From contig JAYKKI010000138.1 of assembly GCA_039881145.1 (NCBI GenBank), forward strand, positions 2,286,001 to 2,350,000: DNA of 64,000 bases. The letters are read 5' to 3'. The notes beneath the pieces are model-generated. The model made no database searches and was not told the DNA's origin. It saw only the letters and a program-made list of their open reading frames with translations. Each line of letters starts with the position of its first letter. The stretch's first letter is position 1. Source of the DNA: Druceiella hillmani. Taxonomy: Eukaryota > Arthropoda > Insecta > Lepidoptera > Hepialidae. This document shows positions 51,560 through 64,000 of this stretch, piece after piece. Position numbers and translations under genes: made by a program.

Positions 51560-54500
51560 CCTTAAAGTTTTTAATTAAAATTGTATTGGGTAACTCATAC
51601 TGATACCGTCGACCGTGGCTAATTTTAGACGAAACGTTTTTTTCAAATAACTGTGTAACTGTTCCGTATTAGTAAAATGTCGTTAATATCATGCATAATT
51701 TTACAGTACAATGCCACAAAGCTGTACCATTTTGGGGCAGCATAAGCAACGTTCGTGTTAAATTCACGTCGTAAAAGTGATCTGCCAAACGAATATTTGG
51801 GATACTCTGCCATATATTAATATTTCGTCATAGATTAATGTTTGGAAGTAAAAATGTCACTGGAACACCGCTGAACTGATACAACCGCCATCTCAGTAGA
51901 CAAACTTATTTAATTTTTTGTACACGATTAGTAAGATCTATCTGTCATAACATTAATGCCATAATTATGTATCGTTAGTTCGTGTGAAGATAAAATTAAT
52001 TCCTTCTACAATTTTTTGTTTCTTTTTTCTAATTTGTGTAACTTCAGCTTTAAAATGGTCTGTGCATTTAATTATTTTCGCTTAAATAATTAGAGAGTAT
52101 GCGAAACAGATGGTAATGAGGACGGGTGGTCCGGCGAGTATGGTAGGTGAGGAATCACAGTCCATTAAGTGAACATATTTTCAAGTTTCATGGGGAAAAT
52201 TCAGTAATGCCATGAAGAGGTCAGTCTTCTTTTGAAATTGAAGGGAAGTAAGATCATTATCTTCTCTACGGCATGAAATTGTTGTTCTTTTGCAGTACAA
52301 GAACATAACAGTAGATTTATCAGATTTCTTTCTGTAATCTGTTTTATTAATGAGGCTTTTTAGCTTTTCTAAATTTATTATAAAATTTCGTCCTGGATAA
52401 GGATTATATCTTAGATGATAATTTACTTCGATGAATTTTCGCTTTACTAATCATTGTGGATTAATTAAATTCTTGAAGCAAGAGCACTCTAAGTTATATT
52501 GCTCCACTTTTTATATTTTTTTGACGTTTATTTGCTAATACTCAGTTTTTAATTGAAAGAAAAACCAAACGTTACATACTGTACCAGGGATATTCGAGAA
52601 GTCCCCATAATATTCTAGTAGCTGCTGGAAAAAAGTTTAATATTTGAAAGAGAAAATAATTTCTTAGTTCTTGGTGTAAATTTTTTCGTTTTTATCTTCA
52701 ATATTACGAAAGCAATTCAGCGTCGGTTTTTGAGTTTTCATTAATACATTTCTATTGTGTTCATAGGTTGTCTTTTTCCACAGATAGTGGCAAAATTAAA
52801 TTCTAAACAATGAGAAAAGTTATCCGCGAAAGTTATTTCTCATATAAAGATATAAAACAAATTTTCATGTGAATAAAAATATTTGAATGATTTTTTTTAT
52901 TTTTGAAGTCGTTAAAATTTTATTTTTACTTGATTTAAACACGTGAACACACCCACTTTTTAAAAATTTTCTCATTTATAATTTTGAGTTTCTGAAGCAT
53001 TGGTTTTGTTTACTTTTAGCATTTCAACAACGAATGTTTTTAATTTCGTCATGTTTGCTTATTCGTACTTATGCCACAGCCTCACGTTTGTACAGTTATA
53101 GACATGGGGTTCGTCAATTTTGAAAGCAACTGCTTCGAATGTAAATTTCAGTTCATCAAGGGAAGTACTTGAAAATCAATTTTGCGGTAATCCACAAACA
53201 TAATATAAACGCAAATATATTTCACCATACGCCACTAAGTGAATTTCCATTGAATAGGTATTTAAAAATGAAATTTAAGTTCTATTTAAGCTTTTTTTAA
53301 TTTTAATCCCCATTAACAAAATATTACTTTCTAAACTGGTATGAAACATTGAAAGTGTTAAATTGGTTAAATTAATTCATATATGATAATAATCTATAAA
53401 CACTATATGGCGCTAGGGTACCCTAGATAGTATATTACGTTAGTGCCTAACCATGTCAAGTAGCATCTCTAGTAGTGACAGAAAGATGACAGTGAGTATT
53501 TTGCATTGAAATTCACACGTTAATATTTCTTGTATTCAGTTAAAATTAACGGAGAGAGCAAAGCTATAAAATTTACCTTTATGGAATCGACTACGTTACT
53601 CTAAAAATGTGGGACCATGATTCCCGAGGTCGGCCGCGTTGCTTAAAAAGTATAATTTACAACCAATTTTGAAATTATCTGTAAGAGTTAAAGTAAAAAA
53701 ACAATTTTATGCCTCGTCATGGTGATGTTACTCTCTAAATAGCTCACGATTATTAACTGTAACAGCCCATGAAAGGACGAGGTACTTTTGCCACACTCTC
53801 CATCTCACTTCAATTGACAAAATTAGATTAATATTAAAAATCGGACAATTATTTTTTACCACATTGATACTAACGCAATGATTACAAAAAAAATATATTT
53901 ACGATGTCTCTACTACTTGAAATGAACTAACTGTTTTTGAAGTCTGAATTTGAACGCTGAGCGTCTTTTTGCTCCTTATCTAATCCTAACTAATATTACT
54001 CGTACATATGCAAACTGGATTGGTATATTTTTTATTTTTTTATATTATAGCCTATAGTATAGATATATTTATAGGATATAAACTGATCTTGAAATTATAT
54101 TTTTTTATTTATTTAAAAAAGACATCTCGTTAAGAATATAAACGTGAACATAAATATATATTTACACATCACAACGACAAACTACGTCTACTATTGCAGG
54201 ACACACGTTTATTTCTTTCCCGACATTTCTTCTATTTTGTGTATTTCGAACTACTTATTTTTCAGATTTGACAACTTTTTTCTGTTTTCAACGTCCAAAA
54301 AGTTGTAGGTCGAAACTAATGACAAAGGAGTAAACAACGGAAGTGAATTAAATAAATGAGCACCAAAAGATTCATTTCGTTTTGCAATATGGAAAAGGAT
54401 TTGCTCATTTAAAATTACTACTTTTGCGTGTATAAATAATTTCCCTGAACCAAATTTTCTTCATCGGTTGACCAATATTTTTAAATTGGATACACATTAT

Positions 54501-57055
54501 AGATTGTATTTAGTATAACCTGAAATGGAGCAAAATATTCCAAAAATTTATAGAATTTCTGAACTCCAATTTTCAAAATGGGAAAACTCTGAAATTTTGC
54601 TTCTAAAACTAAAAGGATCCATTAAGAGTTTTTAAAATTGTAAATAATGGAGCTTTCATACCACATTTTTTTTTCTATATATTTTTTTCTAGTTATAGCT
54701 TATGTAAGTAACAAAACAATTTAAATAGAAATTTGTCCATGGGTGAAATGAAAAACTATTTTATTTTTATTTCACCTATGCACAAATTTTTAAGGTACGT
54801 CGCATCAGAAGCATTTCGACATGGATCATGTGGTCTTTTTTATTAAGAAGGTAGTTACTAAATCAAAAAACCATTGCAACATATATAATACGAATAATGT
54901 TAAATCATTTATGTATGCACATCGCATGTTGGCCTTACATTTTGTATCATATATTGACGTGTTACAGTACTAAAATATTAGTAATGAGCAAAAAAGCCTG
55001 ATTGCATGCGATATGAATAATATTTGTCGTAGTAAAACTCATCGATATATCATTTTGATTTATGAACCACGTACGTGCCAAGTTGTATAAAAAATATTCG
55101 TGCTGTTTAAGCAAGGTCTGGTTACAAATATTCAAATATTCTTTTTGTGATATTAATAGTTTTAGTTTGCGAAGCCACCTGTTTTATATAACCTACGTAT
55201 TATTCCACCACATGAAATATACGCACGATATATTGTTTAGTAATTTGTTGCTTGGTTACATAATTATTAGGTAACAAACATCCAATTTTTTTCAAATATT
55301 AGTGCGCTTCTTCACCGGTGGCACTATACCCCACCAGAAACATCTCTAAATTTAAAATTCGAGCAAAAATATTTTCTCGATTATCGAAAGTGACCAAAAG
55401 GTGAATTTTATATTTTATTATGGTAGTAGGAGAAAAGGTTTCTTGAAGCTTAGCCTGATTTTAAAATTGTAAATTAAGTGAGCTTTTCACACTATATTTT
55501 TAATACCAAAAATTTTACTGGATAGAGCTTTAGAGATTCTTTTACTGGATAGAGAGAAAATATGGAAATAAATGATTTAACAGAAAATGATTCATTACAC
55601 TGGAAATACAAATTTCGGTAACTCGAAAGTAAGCGACGTGTTGTTGGTAAAACGACATGATTATTGGTAAAACGACATGATGATTTTTTAACATAATATA
55701 CATTTAACAATCGTGACATAAATGTGTAAAAAAGTTTCACGTCAGCCATTATTTGGATATAATCTTAAAAATTGTCAAAGTTAAGGAAGTCAATATTATT
55801 TTGGACACTTATATTTATCCTAATCTTGCATGTTGACATACAAAGTTCCGAAATTAAAATGATCTTAACATATTCATATACGAGAATATGTAGTATTGAA
55901 TAAAATTTACATTAACAAAATATAAATCAATATGATGTTATTATATAGGAATTTGCAAATTTTAAATTCTATTTGAAAGCTAATATTTTTATAATTTTTA
56001 ATAGTTTTGTAGCAGATAAATTAAATTATATCGTTGATATTTATTGTTCTTTTACTGCAGAAGATTTGTCTCATTTTAGTACAAAATCCTCCTCTTTTCT
56101 GAACCTTGAACTAAAATACAAAAGAACTGAATTTATTTATGAACGCGACGTATACAAAGCACATAAAATATTTTATTTTGCCCTCCAAAACTACATCGCT
56201 TGTAAAGTGTTGCTACCTTTTAAAAGTATGTCATTGTAATAAAATATGTATTGTAGAGTGCGAATTTGCAGGCTCAAAGTCGCGACCTTATCAAATTTGA
56301 AGTGAACGAGAGGTCTACGTATGTTCACAATGTTTGCCAAGAAATTCTCATCAATATAAACTTTCTTTTACGATCTTAAAACGTATTAAAATGAAACCCT
56401 TATCGTTACGTAATATTATTGCCTTTTTTGAACATTTCAGACAAAAAAGGTTTTATAAATCGCTGGAAAATAAGTTCTAAAACCAAAATGTATTCTATAT
56501 TTACTTTAGATAAATAAAATCATATATTCACCTGTGAGTTCTAATCTAATTCTCCTAATCATTGAGATTTTAATTATATTATTGGAAAGAGAGAAATTTA
56601 GATTATCAATCAAAATCCAAGAAGGTAAACCAAAAAAAATAAATACTGAAATAACAAAGTCAACTGAAATTATCACCCCAATGATGTACAGGACTGATTC
56701 CATGTAAGATAATGGTATTTGTTATTTGTACCAATAATTATTTAAGATAAGAGTAATTACTTGTAAATCAACAGTATTATAAAAAAAACACATAAAGTAG
56801 GCTTCAATAACTTTCTAAATTTCAGTTTACACAAAATATTTTCATCTCATATTTGTAAACAAATGTCAGCATTTAAAATTTTTCACATTTTTCAAACTAT
56901 AATTGAAAAAAATAGAGGAAAGAGAATACATTACTTATCACTTAAAAGCTAAATACTTTGTGAAGGGGCCAAAACAATAAAAAAAAAACTGTCAGGCACG
57001 AGTAGAACTTGCACTACATTTTTTAAGCACTTATAATTACAAATACTTAAGAGTA
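51560..57055. other. No recognisable gene
   Basis: AT-rich. Near 53450-53500 an ATG opens MSSSISSSDRKMT followed by a donor-like ACAGTGAGTA; thirteen codons are too few to claim an exon. A GGTAAAACGACATGAT word is tandemly repeated at about 55643-55682. Confidence 0.45.
54729..54789. repeat. Imperfect hairpin, about 21-bp arms
   Basis: AAATTTGTCCATGGGTGAAAT is mirrored by ATTTCACCTATGCACAAATTT with two mismatches and a loop of about 18 nt. Confidence 0.7.
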
Positions 57056-57113
57056 CGTTTTATGAAAAATTTATATTTGTAAAATATTTATAAATATAAA
57101 TTTTTCATGACGT
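57056..57113. repeat. AT-rich hairpin, about 23-bp arms
   Basis: ATGAAAAATTTATATTT and AAATATAAATTTTTCAT pair exactly, flanked by ACGT and ACGT-like ends. The loop is about 13 nt. Confidence 0.75.
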
Positions 57114-57523
57114 AAGTTTATTGCCTACTATGTATATCACAAGTGTAAATGTGTGGTGTATATTTAAATAGTATTATTTCTCACCAAATAAATATATTAA
57201 TACCTTACTTAGAATACCTTTGGAAAATATAATAAATATTCATTTTAAAATAAAAATTTATTACTTTAGTTGGTTTAATTTACTTGTATGAAATTTTCAC
57301 GAACTTTTTACAGCCTTAATTATATGTAATAACTCAATCGACTATTGCTTATAAATTAGTGGAGTCTACTAAATTGTGATAATTTTCCTTCTAATGTCGT
57401 TGTATATACTACTACTGTGAATACTTTTCAGTTATTCAAAAACAGCGGTTTAATTGGTAGAATGCAGACCCACAATTCTAACAAAATGTTCAGTTTTGGA
57501 GTTGAATATTTAATAAATGGATC

Positions 57524-57554
57524 GAAGAAATTTCCGACGCGGGGAAATTTCTTC
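57524..57554. repeat. Perfect 12-bp hairpin with GC loop
   Basis: GAAGAAATTTCC and GGAAATTTCTTC flank the loop GACGCGG. It lies about 200 bp beyond the 3' end of the piggyBac remnant. Confidence 0.75.
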
Positions 57555-57739
57555 ATCATTTTTCCATAATATTTCTAGAAAACAATTTAAATGGCACCAT
57601 ATGTAATTGGGTATGCGGAAAAATAATTCATAACCATTTGAAACGGAGGAGATATACCCTTAAAATAATTTTCCAAAAGATTTTATTTCTGAATTTAGTA
57701 GGTTTTAAAAATTTGTATAACCATACTAAATATCACTTT

Positions 57740-59300
57740 TATGCACTAATAGCATAAAACGCAAAATAACAGCAAATAAACATAACACCGTGAAACTGCG
57801 AGTAAAATGATTGTGATATACGGACGATTATGGCAAAATAACGAAAACGTTAACACTATATTTTGTTCTAAAACATTAACACTATATTTTGTTTTATTAT
57901 AAAACCCTATGATTTTGGCCAATTCATTACCATTATTGGGATTATCATGCTTTGTAGACAGCATTATCATAATTTTCTTTTTTGCTGATTGTTGACGACA
58001 ATATGACAGTAATATCATCAGTCCGTCAATGGCAAACATTGTTAATAGTATCCAGCGTTATTTGTGTTATCCCACGCTTAGTTTTTTAAAGTTTCAACCA
58101 TAGTAATTTCCTTCTCCAGTATTATTGTGGCGGTTCATATGACTGTAAACCAGTTGTCACATGTGAAATTTCGGTTCATACTGTGTATAGGCTTTGTCAA
58201 TTCAATAACATAATAATCGGCTGCTGGTATTCCATGCGGTGTCCTGTCATTTCCTAGATACATAGCACTATTTATCAAATATTCTGCCTTGGGTTACAGA
58301 GTCAAATGTTTTTCGAACCATGTTTATGAGATATTGTCGGGATAAACATCGTGGACAGACATCGACCATAAAAACCAATTAGTTGCTCTTCAGTTTTCAC
58401 GCAAACACTGATGGCGTATACGTGTCGTTACTGACTGTTACTATGGGGTCATTTAAGTCTCTCATAAGAGCGAAACGGTCAGTTTCACGACGAAACGCCC
58501 TCCTTTGGCATCGAATCGTCCTTTGGCATCGAATCTCAAGCAGTTAGTCCAATATTCGAATCTTGCTCTAGGCATAGTGGCTCTGAATAATGTAACTCCT
58601 GAGTATTTGTAGAACATTCCTTCAGTAGACAAATGATCCATACTCAAAACTCCAAGTATATAATACGTACCTACCAATGCTTGAATATCAGATGCCAGGT
58701 GAATATCAGGTGCACGCGCTACGCAATGAGGGTTGAACAGTTTCTGGCGATCCATCATCATCTTCCATCTTTTCACGTTCAGGCTGTTTAAATTTTGTCG
58801 GTTGCCTTTGTATTTCAGAATTAGTATATATTATTATTTCGTTTACGATTTCTTCAATAAAGAAGAGTTCAAAAACCTCTGTGGCAGAAGCCACATTCCG
58901 AGCCAGTCCTTTACTTCTAGGTAAGTGAAATAATATGTTACGAGGGGAATTCTCGATCGTGAAGGTGGTATTCCAGACCAATTGTGTCTATTGTTCTTCC
59001 CTTTACCATACATAACCGAAGGCGTATATATTACCTTTATTGGCATCCTATTATTCGATGCTGCTTCTTATGCTAACTCGTATTCAGCGTCTCGACAGCA
59101 AGATAAATGCCATGGACTACGAGAGCAGAATCGGGGTTTCGAGAACGAAAATTGGGCTCTTCTAAAAGACGAAAATCTTGAATTATACCGTCAGGTTCTT
59201 CATCGGAAGCATCTGCAGTATGCAATTCCTCGTCATCTGAATTTCATTCCATAATAGTGGCCAAATCATCATCACCACTAAGAGGTCGTTTTGATCTCTA
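57740..59300 (-). pseudogene. piggyBac-family transposase pseudogene
   Basis: Read on the minus strand this follows the whole order of a piggyBac/PGBD transposase in broken frames. Near 59240-59190 is an acidic N-terminal stretch (SDDEELHTADASDEEPDG) just after an in-frame stop at 59244-59246. Then come NSPRNILFHL and GLARNV (about 58950-58890), and FELFFIEEIVNEIIIYTN. After a frameshift near 58.74 kb come GTYYILGVLSMDHLSTEGMF, LFRATMPRARFEYW and CLRFDAKG. Then RRETDRFALMRDLND, EEQLIGF, YLGNDRTPHGIP, YYVIELTKPIH and NFTCDNWF (about 58270-58145). Last come IGFYNKTKYSVNVLEQN (about 57910-57850) and a hydrophobic end. The family usually has D-E-Q-L and G-V-D-x-x-D-Q; here these read E-E-Q-L and V-N-V-L-E-Q, so two acidic active-site positions appear changed. 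CDNWF, with another conserved Asp, is kept. There are several stops and frameshifts, a small duplication around CLRFDAKG and another near 57870. The C-terminal cysteine-rich zinc finger and the terminal repeats are not seen. Confidence 0.88.
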
Positions 59301-60242
59301 TCTGGCTATGCCACAATTTATTATATAACACTTGTATGTACTAAATACAAGTCTTATACACTAAATTACACTAAATTGAGTAGTATTTCATGTACGGTAC
59401 TAATAAAATTTACCAATAAACAACAAAGTTTCAATCACGTTCAAAATGTACAAACCTTTGAGTACTACTATTCTGGGATTATACAGTATCTTTGAACAGT
59501 TGCACAAATTACTGCACGTGCGCAACCATCAGCGCATAACCAACGGAATTAAACGGGAACAATTAATTAGGGATTAGCATGAGCGGCATCGGTATGGGTG
59601 CAATAGTTTTTGAAATATTGGAATTTAAAAATAGTTTGTGTGCTCCAGTACCCATGGTAGTGTTGAAGAATTAAAAACATTTAATTCAAAAAATAAATAA
59701 TATTGCATTACTTTAAAATTTATACGAATGCTCATATTTTACCGGTTTGTGTGAATCTATATAAATTAATATCAGGAAGTCATATTAATTCAATCAGCCT
59801 GTATAAGGCAAGTACGATTTTCGTATTTGACACGGAGTAACGACAAGAAAAGGATTCAAAATGAAAATATAATTGTCCTTTCGAAGCTGCAGGGATTCGA
59901 AACCTTATTGGGGTCGACATAATTTTAACGTAATCCCTTTTTCTGAAAACGGACCCTCCAATTCTAACTGGCGTCCGGAAAAGCGACATATGTTAAATGT
60001 AACAGGGGATGTAATCGGTGGTGCATTGCATGAATCATAATTAGCCATTATTACGTTCTGCACTGTTCTATTTTTGTAAAAATATTTTAGTAACTAAAAA
60101 TTTAATAATTACTTCAAAATTTTTCAACTAATTTATAGATATTCTAATGATAATTGTTATTATAAAAAAATGCTCTTCAACTTTACGTTAGGTATGTATT
60201 ATTTCATATAGTCAGTAATAATAATATGATGCGTAGAAAACA
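59301..60242. other. Spacer between piggyBac and Jockey remnants
   Basis: No known motif. The 59780-60040 part is less AT-rich and stays open for about 69 codons on the minus strand (MSLFRTPVRIGGSVFRKRDY), without resemblance to a known family. Confidence 0.45.
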
Positions 60243-61520
60243 GCTGAAGTTATTATGATACCAAAACCTGGCAAAAATCTAAGTCAAGTTGAATCATATC
60301 GCCCCATTTCACTCTTACCAATCATGACAAAGTTATTTGAGAAACTTATTTTAAAGGATCTCAGACCAAAGAAACCTGATACCACCACATCAATTTGGTT
60401 TAGGAAACAATCACTCGACAATTGATCAAGTACATCGTATTACTGATGTTATGGAAAAGGCATTAGAAAACAAAAATGTGTGTTCTGCTGTCATTTGATA
60501 GTTTGGCACGAAAGTCTGGTACACAAATTAATAGTACTTCTTCCCGATCACTTCTACCAACTCTTAAAATCCTCTCTGACAAATCGACACTTTCGAGTTA
60601 AATACAAAGACTCGTGTTCAGACTTGAAACTGATTAAGACTGGGTCCCTCAGGATAGTGTTCTAGGCCCAGTTTTGTATTTGCTATACGTTAATGATGTT
60701 TCAACAACGTTATATAGTACAACAGCCACTTTTGCAGATGATACGGCAATAATGACAGTGGGAGAATCTGTGGAAGTTTCGACTAGAAAATTGCAATCTG
60801 CTCTCAACAAAGTAGCCATCTGGACAAAAAAATGGCGCATTATATTGAACGAAATTAACACATATAAATTTGACAAATAAAAAGATAAGACCAGTCTTTA
60901 TTAATGGCACTCAATTACCATACGTCAACACCGCTAAATATCTTGGTATGACTCTCGACGCCAAGCTTCCGTGGAAAAAGCACATTAAGAAGAAACGCGA
61001 CGAACTTAACATCAAGTTCAGAAAAATATATTGGTAGCTTGGTCGTAATTCTGGGCTTTCAACATATAACAAACTTATTTTGTATAAGCAAGTTCTACGC
61101 CCAATTTGGAGTTATGGAATACAGCTGTGGGGCTGCGCCAGTAAGTCTAATATCCAAATGATACAAAGATTCCAAAAGAAAGTGCTTAAGTGTGTAATTA
61201 ACGCGCCTTGGTATGTCCGTAACTGTGATCTCCGTCGCGATCTTGAGATTGAGATGGTAGACGATACTATTAGTCGATTTGGTAGTTCTCATCAAAAGAT
61301 AATTCAAAACCATATTAATCCAGAAGTATCCAGACTCTCAATTGTGCAAAATATTATTAGAAGACTCAAAAGAACAAAACCTTTTGAGCTTGTTAGACAT
61401 TAGAACACTAAGTGATTCAAAGGAAAATCTTAGTTTAGACAGAACATAGTATATTAATTCAGAAAAAAATTAATCGTTTGTTGTATAACTAGTTTTAATA
61501 AAAATGAAAAAAGTAATAAT
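60243..61520 (+). pseudogene. Jockey-clade non-LTR retrotransposon, 5'-truncated RT
   Basis: The segment encodes the later part of a LINE ORF2 in broken frames. It begins in the fingers/palm of the reverse transcriptase with VIMIPKPGKN, ESYRPISLLPIMTKLFEKLI (60243-60380). After a frameshift come HQFGLGNNHSTIDQVHRITD (60388-60500). After another come WHESLVHKL, LPDHFYQLLKSSLTNRHFRV (about 60505-60640). A third shift gives VPQDSVLGPVLYLLYVNDV and the catalytic box FADD (60731-60742, the FADD form of YADD). A fourth gives NTAKYLGMTLDAKLPWKKHI and the tail YGIQLWGCASKSNIQMIQRF, CVINAPWYVRN (61080-61403), with one stop at 61035. The G in VPQG is D here. The C-terminal WGCAS..N...IQRFQ..VL.....APWY.RN part is typical of Jockey elements. 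The 5' endonuclease domain and ORF1 are missing, as is usual after incomplete reverse transcription. A short A-rich 3' end (AATAAAAATGAAAAAAG) closes it near 61500-61520. Confidence 0.93.
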
Positions 61521-61724
61521 ATTACGCCAGTGATCTTTATTATAATAGTGGTCAGTGTAATGTTCCTATTTTGCCGTGAATATGACGAGTAAATTATTTA
61601 CCTGAGTACACATTTATACCAAATTCATTATTAATTATTATAACGGTACCTATTTACTTATTGAAAGTTAAATATGAATAAATTTGACAGATCATAACAA
61701 TTACTTCACCTGAATCCCGGCATT

Positions 61725-61727
<3 letters not shown>

Positions 61728-61810
<83 letters not shown>
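61728..61810. repeat. (TA)n microsatellite
   Basis: About 40 TA units with CATACATACA interruptions near 61755-61765. Confidence 0.95.
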
Positions 61811-61815
<5 letters not shown>

Positions 61816-61835
61816 TAACTTTAATTATATGTGAT

Positions 61836-62965
61836 CCCTTGTATGAACTATTGTATAATTCGTTATTACAAAAATTCTCTGGATATCGTCAAATTAATTT
61901 TTCGAATATTTTTTTTTAATTTCATTAAAAGAGTGGAGTATCGTTCCAAATCGCTACCCATATTTATAAGGATCTCAAAAGTATTTTTTTCATAATTTAG
62001 GCAGTATAGCTTTTTTAATCCCATTTATAGAGTGGAGTATCGTTTGAAAGCACTACTCTTACTTATAATGGTCTCAAACGTATTCTTCCATAAGTAAGGT
62101 AGTTTAATTTTTTTTAGTTCCATTTATAGGGTGGAGTATCGTTTAAAAATGCTGTTCAAATTTGTAAAGACCTCAAAATTTTTTTTCATAATTCAGGCAA
62201 TATAATTTTTAGAATTCCATATATATAGTGGAGTATCGATTAAAAGCGCTACTCGTAATTATAAGGGTCACACAAATACTTTTTCTTAATTCAGGCAATA
62301 TCATTTTTTGAATTTTATATATGGAATATTTTTTTAAAATTAAGCAGTACATTTTTTTAATTATATGTATAGAGTGGAGTATCATTTCATTAATTTTTTT
62401 AAATTACATTTATAAAGGGGGGTATCAGTCGAATGCAAGGTCACTGCTACCTCTTTTTTGATCCTTTTCGTATTCTGATAAATAATTTTGATCCGGAAGT
62501 AATTTTTTCACGACATCGATGTGAATACATGATAATGTATCACAGTAGGATTATATGTTAGGATTCAATAACTTTTATCACATCAGATTCCTTGTATGAA
62601 CGATTGTATAATTCGTTATTACAAAAATTTCTCTGGATATCGAAAAATTAATTATCCGACTATTTTTTGCTCGGATTTATAGGGGTCTCAGACATATTTT
62701 TTTCTTAATTTAGGAACATAATTTTTTGAATGTCATTTATGAAGTAAGGTATCATTTGATATCGCTACTTATGAGGGTTTCAAAAATATTTTTTTTATAA
62801 TTTAGGCCGTATAATTTTTTGAATTTATTTCCATTTATAGAGCGGAGTATCATTTGAAAGGGATACTCGTACCTATAAGGATCTCTAGAATATTTTTTGT
62901 GTGAGTGGACTATGATTTAAAAAGGCTACTCGTACTTACAAGAGTTTAAAAAACATTTATTCAAC
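61836..62965 (+). repeat. Composite tandem array: 98-bp units with duplicated leader
   Basis: The word GTGGAGTATCGTTT or a variant recurs at 61933, 62032, 62131, 62228, about 62374, 62842 and 62907, with early spacings of 99, 99 and 97 bp. Each unit also has GCTACTCGTACTTATAAGG-, GTCTCAAAAGTATTTTTTTC- and AATTTAGGCAGTATAATTTT-like parts. A leader, CCTTGTATGAAC, ATTGTATAATTCGTTATTAC and CTCTGGATATCG, precedes the first units at 61836-61905 and recurs at 62590-62665 before the second group. So a larger block of about 750 bp was duplicated. Units are 70-85% similar, with deletions in the middle ones. Confidence 0.88.
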
Positions 62966-63118
62966 ATTTAAACATAACTTCGGAAATATGCTAAAAATTA
63001 TGTTTCCACTTCCTATTTTCAAAAGTACTGAGATTAAAATTTTAAAAAATACAGAGTTTTAGAAGCCGATGCGAAGATATAGAAAACCCTAAAGATTTTT
63101 TTTGACATATTACCTGTA

Positions 63119-63120
<2 letters not shown>

Positions 63121-63203
<83 letters not shown>

Positions 63204-63204
63204 A
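63121..63204. repeat. (TA)n microsatellite
   Basis: About 40 TA units after an ACATACATACATA lead-in, interrupted once by TGTATA. Confidence 0.95.
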
Positions 63205-64000
63205 ATATACAAACAAAAGTCTATATTAGTGAAGACTTAGGATAAATAAAACCATTTTTTACATGAAAGAACCAGCCTCGCGCTTAGCGGGTTGTTAAAT
63301 TATAGACAATATCGTTTTGGTAAAAGGACATAAGTTCTACTTTACTATTCGTAACTCATATTTTGCATATCTTGTAGACTACCTATCTCGGCTTTGCCCA
63401 TCGAAAACTAAGAAAATAAAATTAAATCACATTTTATTTAAAATCATTGTATTTACGGTTAATTTGTTAACGTTATTCACAGCAGTTAAATGATTTATAT
63501 TTTAAAATTTGTGGCCAAATCTCATAACATAAAAATACATGCAAACAAAATCTATGACATACATCCAATAATAATTAGCAACACACGTCACTGATTTTTT
63601 CGTAGGCTTTTTTATTGCCAACAATGCCTTCATGTATTATATTAATATTAAAATTTATAACATTAGAGTATTTAAAATGTGGATTTATGTCATTTTAATT
63701 ACTGAAATGTTCTTATTTATTTTCAACGGAATTTGTTTGACTTGTAGTTTTTTAAATTTTCTTGAAGCTTTTCTTTTCGATTTGTTACAGGTTTTTGAAA
63801 ACTGAGTATTAGTTCAAACTTTTATTTTCCTTTTTTTACTATAAATACTCTAATAACTATACTATTCTTCTATTTACCATGTATATTTTACTACATTTTT
63901 GTATATTCTATAATTAGTTAAATTTCAGAAGAAATTAAACCTCTTTGAATGTTTTCTTTGAATGTTTAACTCAAAATTGCACATCACCTCTCAATAAATA
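63205..64000. other. No recognisable gene
   Basis: AT-rich to the window edge; no recognised motif. Confidence 0.5.

Noticed and set aside
53450..53500. ATG with 13 codons followed by GTGAGT as a first exon
   Set aside because: It is too short to distinguish from chance, and no downstream acceptor with a matching frame was found.
61836..62965. Possible LTRs of a retrovirus-like element, from the repeated leader
   Set aside because: No gag, protease, integrase or RT lies between the copies, there are no TG...CA ends, and the interior is itself tandem repeats.

Overview
This is AT-rich (roughly 70% A+T) eukaryotic DNA that looks like an intergenic or intronic stretch of an insect genome. The evidence is the long (TA)n and (CA)n microsatellites, a satellite-like tandem array, and decayed transposons of types common in insects: a Jockey-clade non-LTR retrotransposon, a piggyBac transposase, and a Tc1/mariner-like transposase tail of the kind with GP.WP.RSPDLTPL. 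Nothing suggests a bacterial, organellar or viral replicon. The order is uncertain; Hemiptera is a guess from the style of the repeats. No intact host gene was recognised.

Layout. 0-9 kb: a fold-back element (118-1773) with a (TA)n tract inside one arm, then a 95/100-bp tandem array (4364-5141). 7-22 kb: microsatellites, short dispersed duplicates, several relics of interspersed repeats, a 34-bp tandem repeat (16.9 kb), a GC-rich degenerate repeat (17.2 kb) and a long CA/CG tract (20.8 kb). 26-33 kb: a 342-bp direct duplication (26408-27065), a near-perfect palindrome with arms of about 107 and 110 bp and an 8-nt loop (27756-27980), and a large fold-back element with arms of about 1 kb (29351-32513). 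33.6-36 kb: a further interspersed-repeat relic and a roughly 29-bp degenerate minisatellite of about 20 copies (34880-35457).

38-51 kb: TA tracts, the tail of a mariner-like transposase pseudogene (39800-40085), a duplicated coding-like block (46.0-46.5 kb), one possible orphan 3' exon (48313-48447) and a GC-rich patch (51.4 kb). 57.7-63.2 kb: the densest part, with a decayed piggyBac transposase on the minus strand (57740-59300), a 5'-truncated Jockey reverse transcriptase pseudogene on the plus strand (60243-61520), and a roughly 98-bp tandem array with a duplicated leader (61836-62965) between TA tracts.

The three transposon genes all carry frameshifts or stops, and both DDE transposases also appear to lack acidic active-site residues, so none should encode a working enzyme. 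The best candidates for something undescribed are the two fold-back elements, the 27.8-kb palindrome (which could be transcribed as a long hairpin RNA), the 46-kb coding-like duplicate and the 62-kb composite array. All calls come from reading the sequence by eye; no database search was run.
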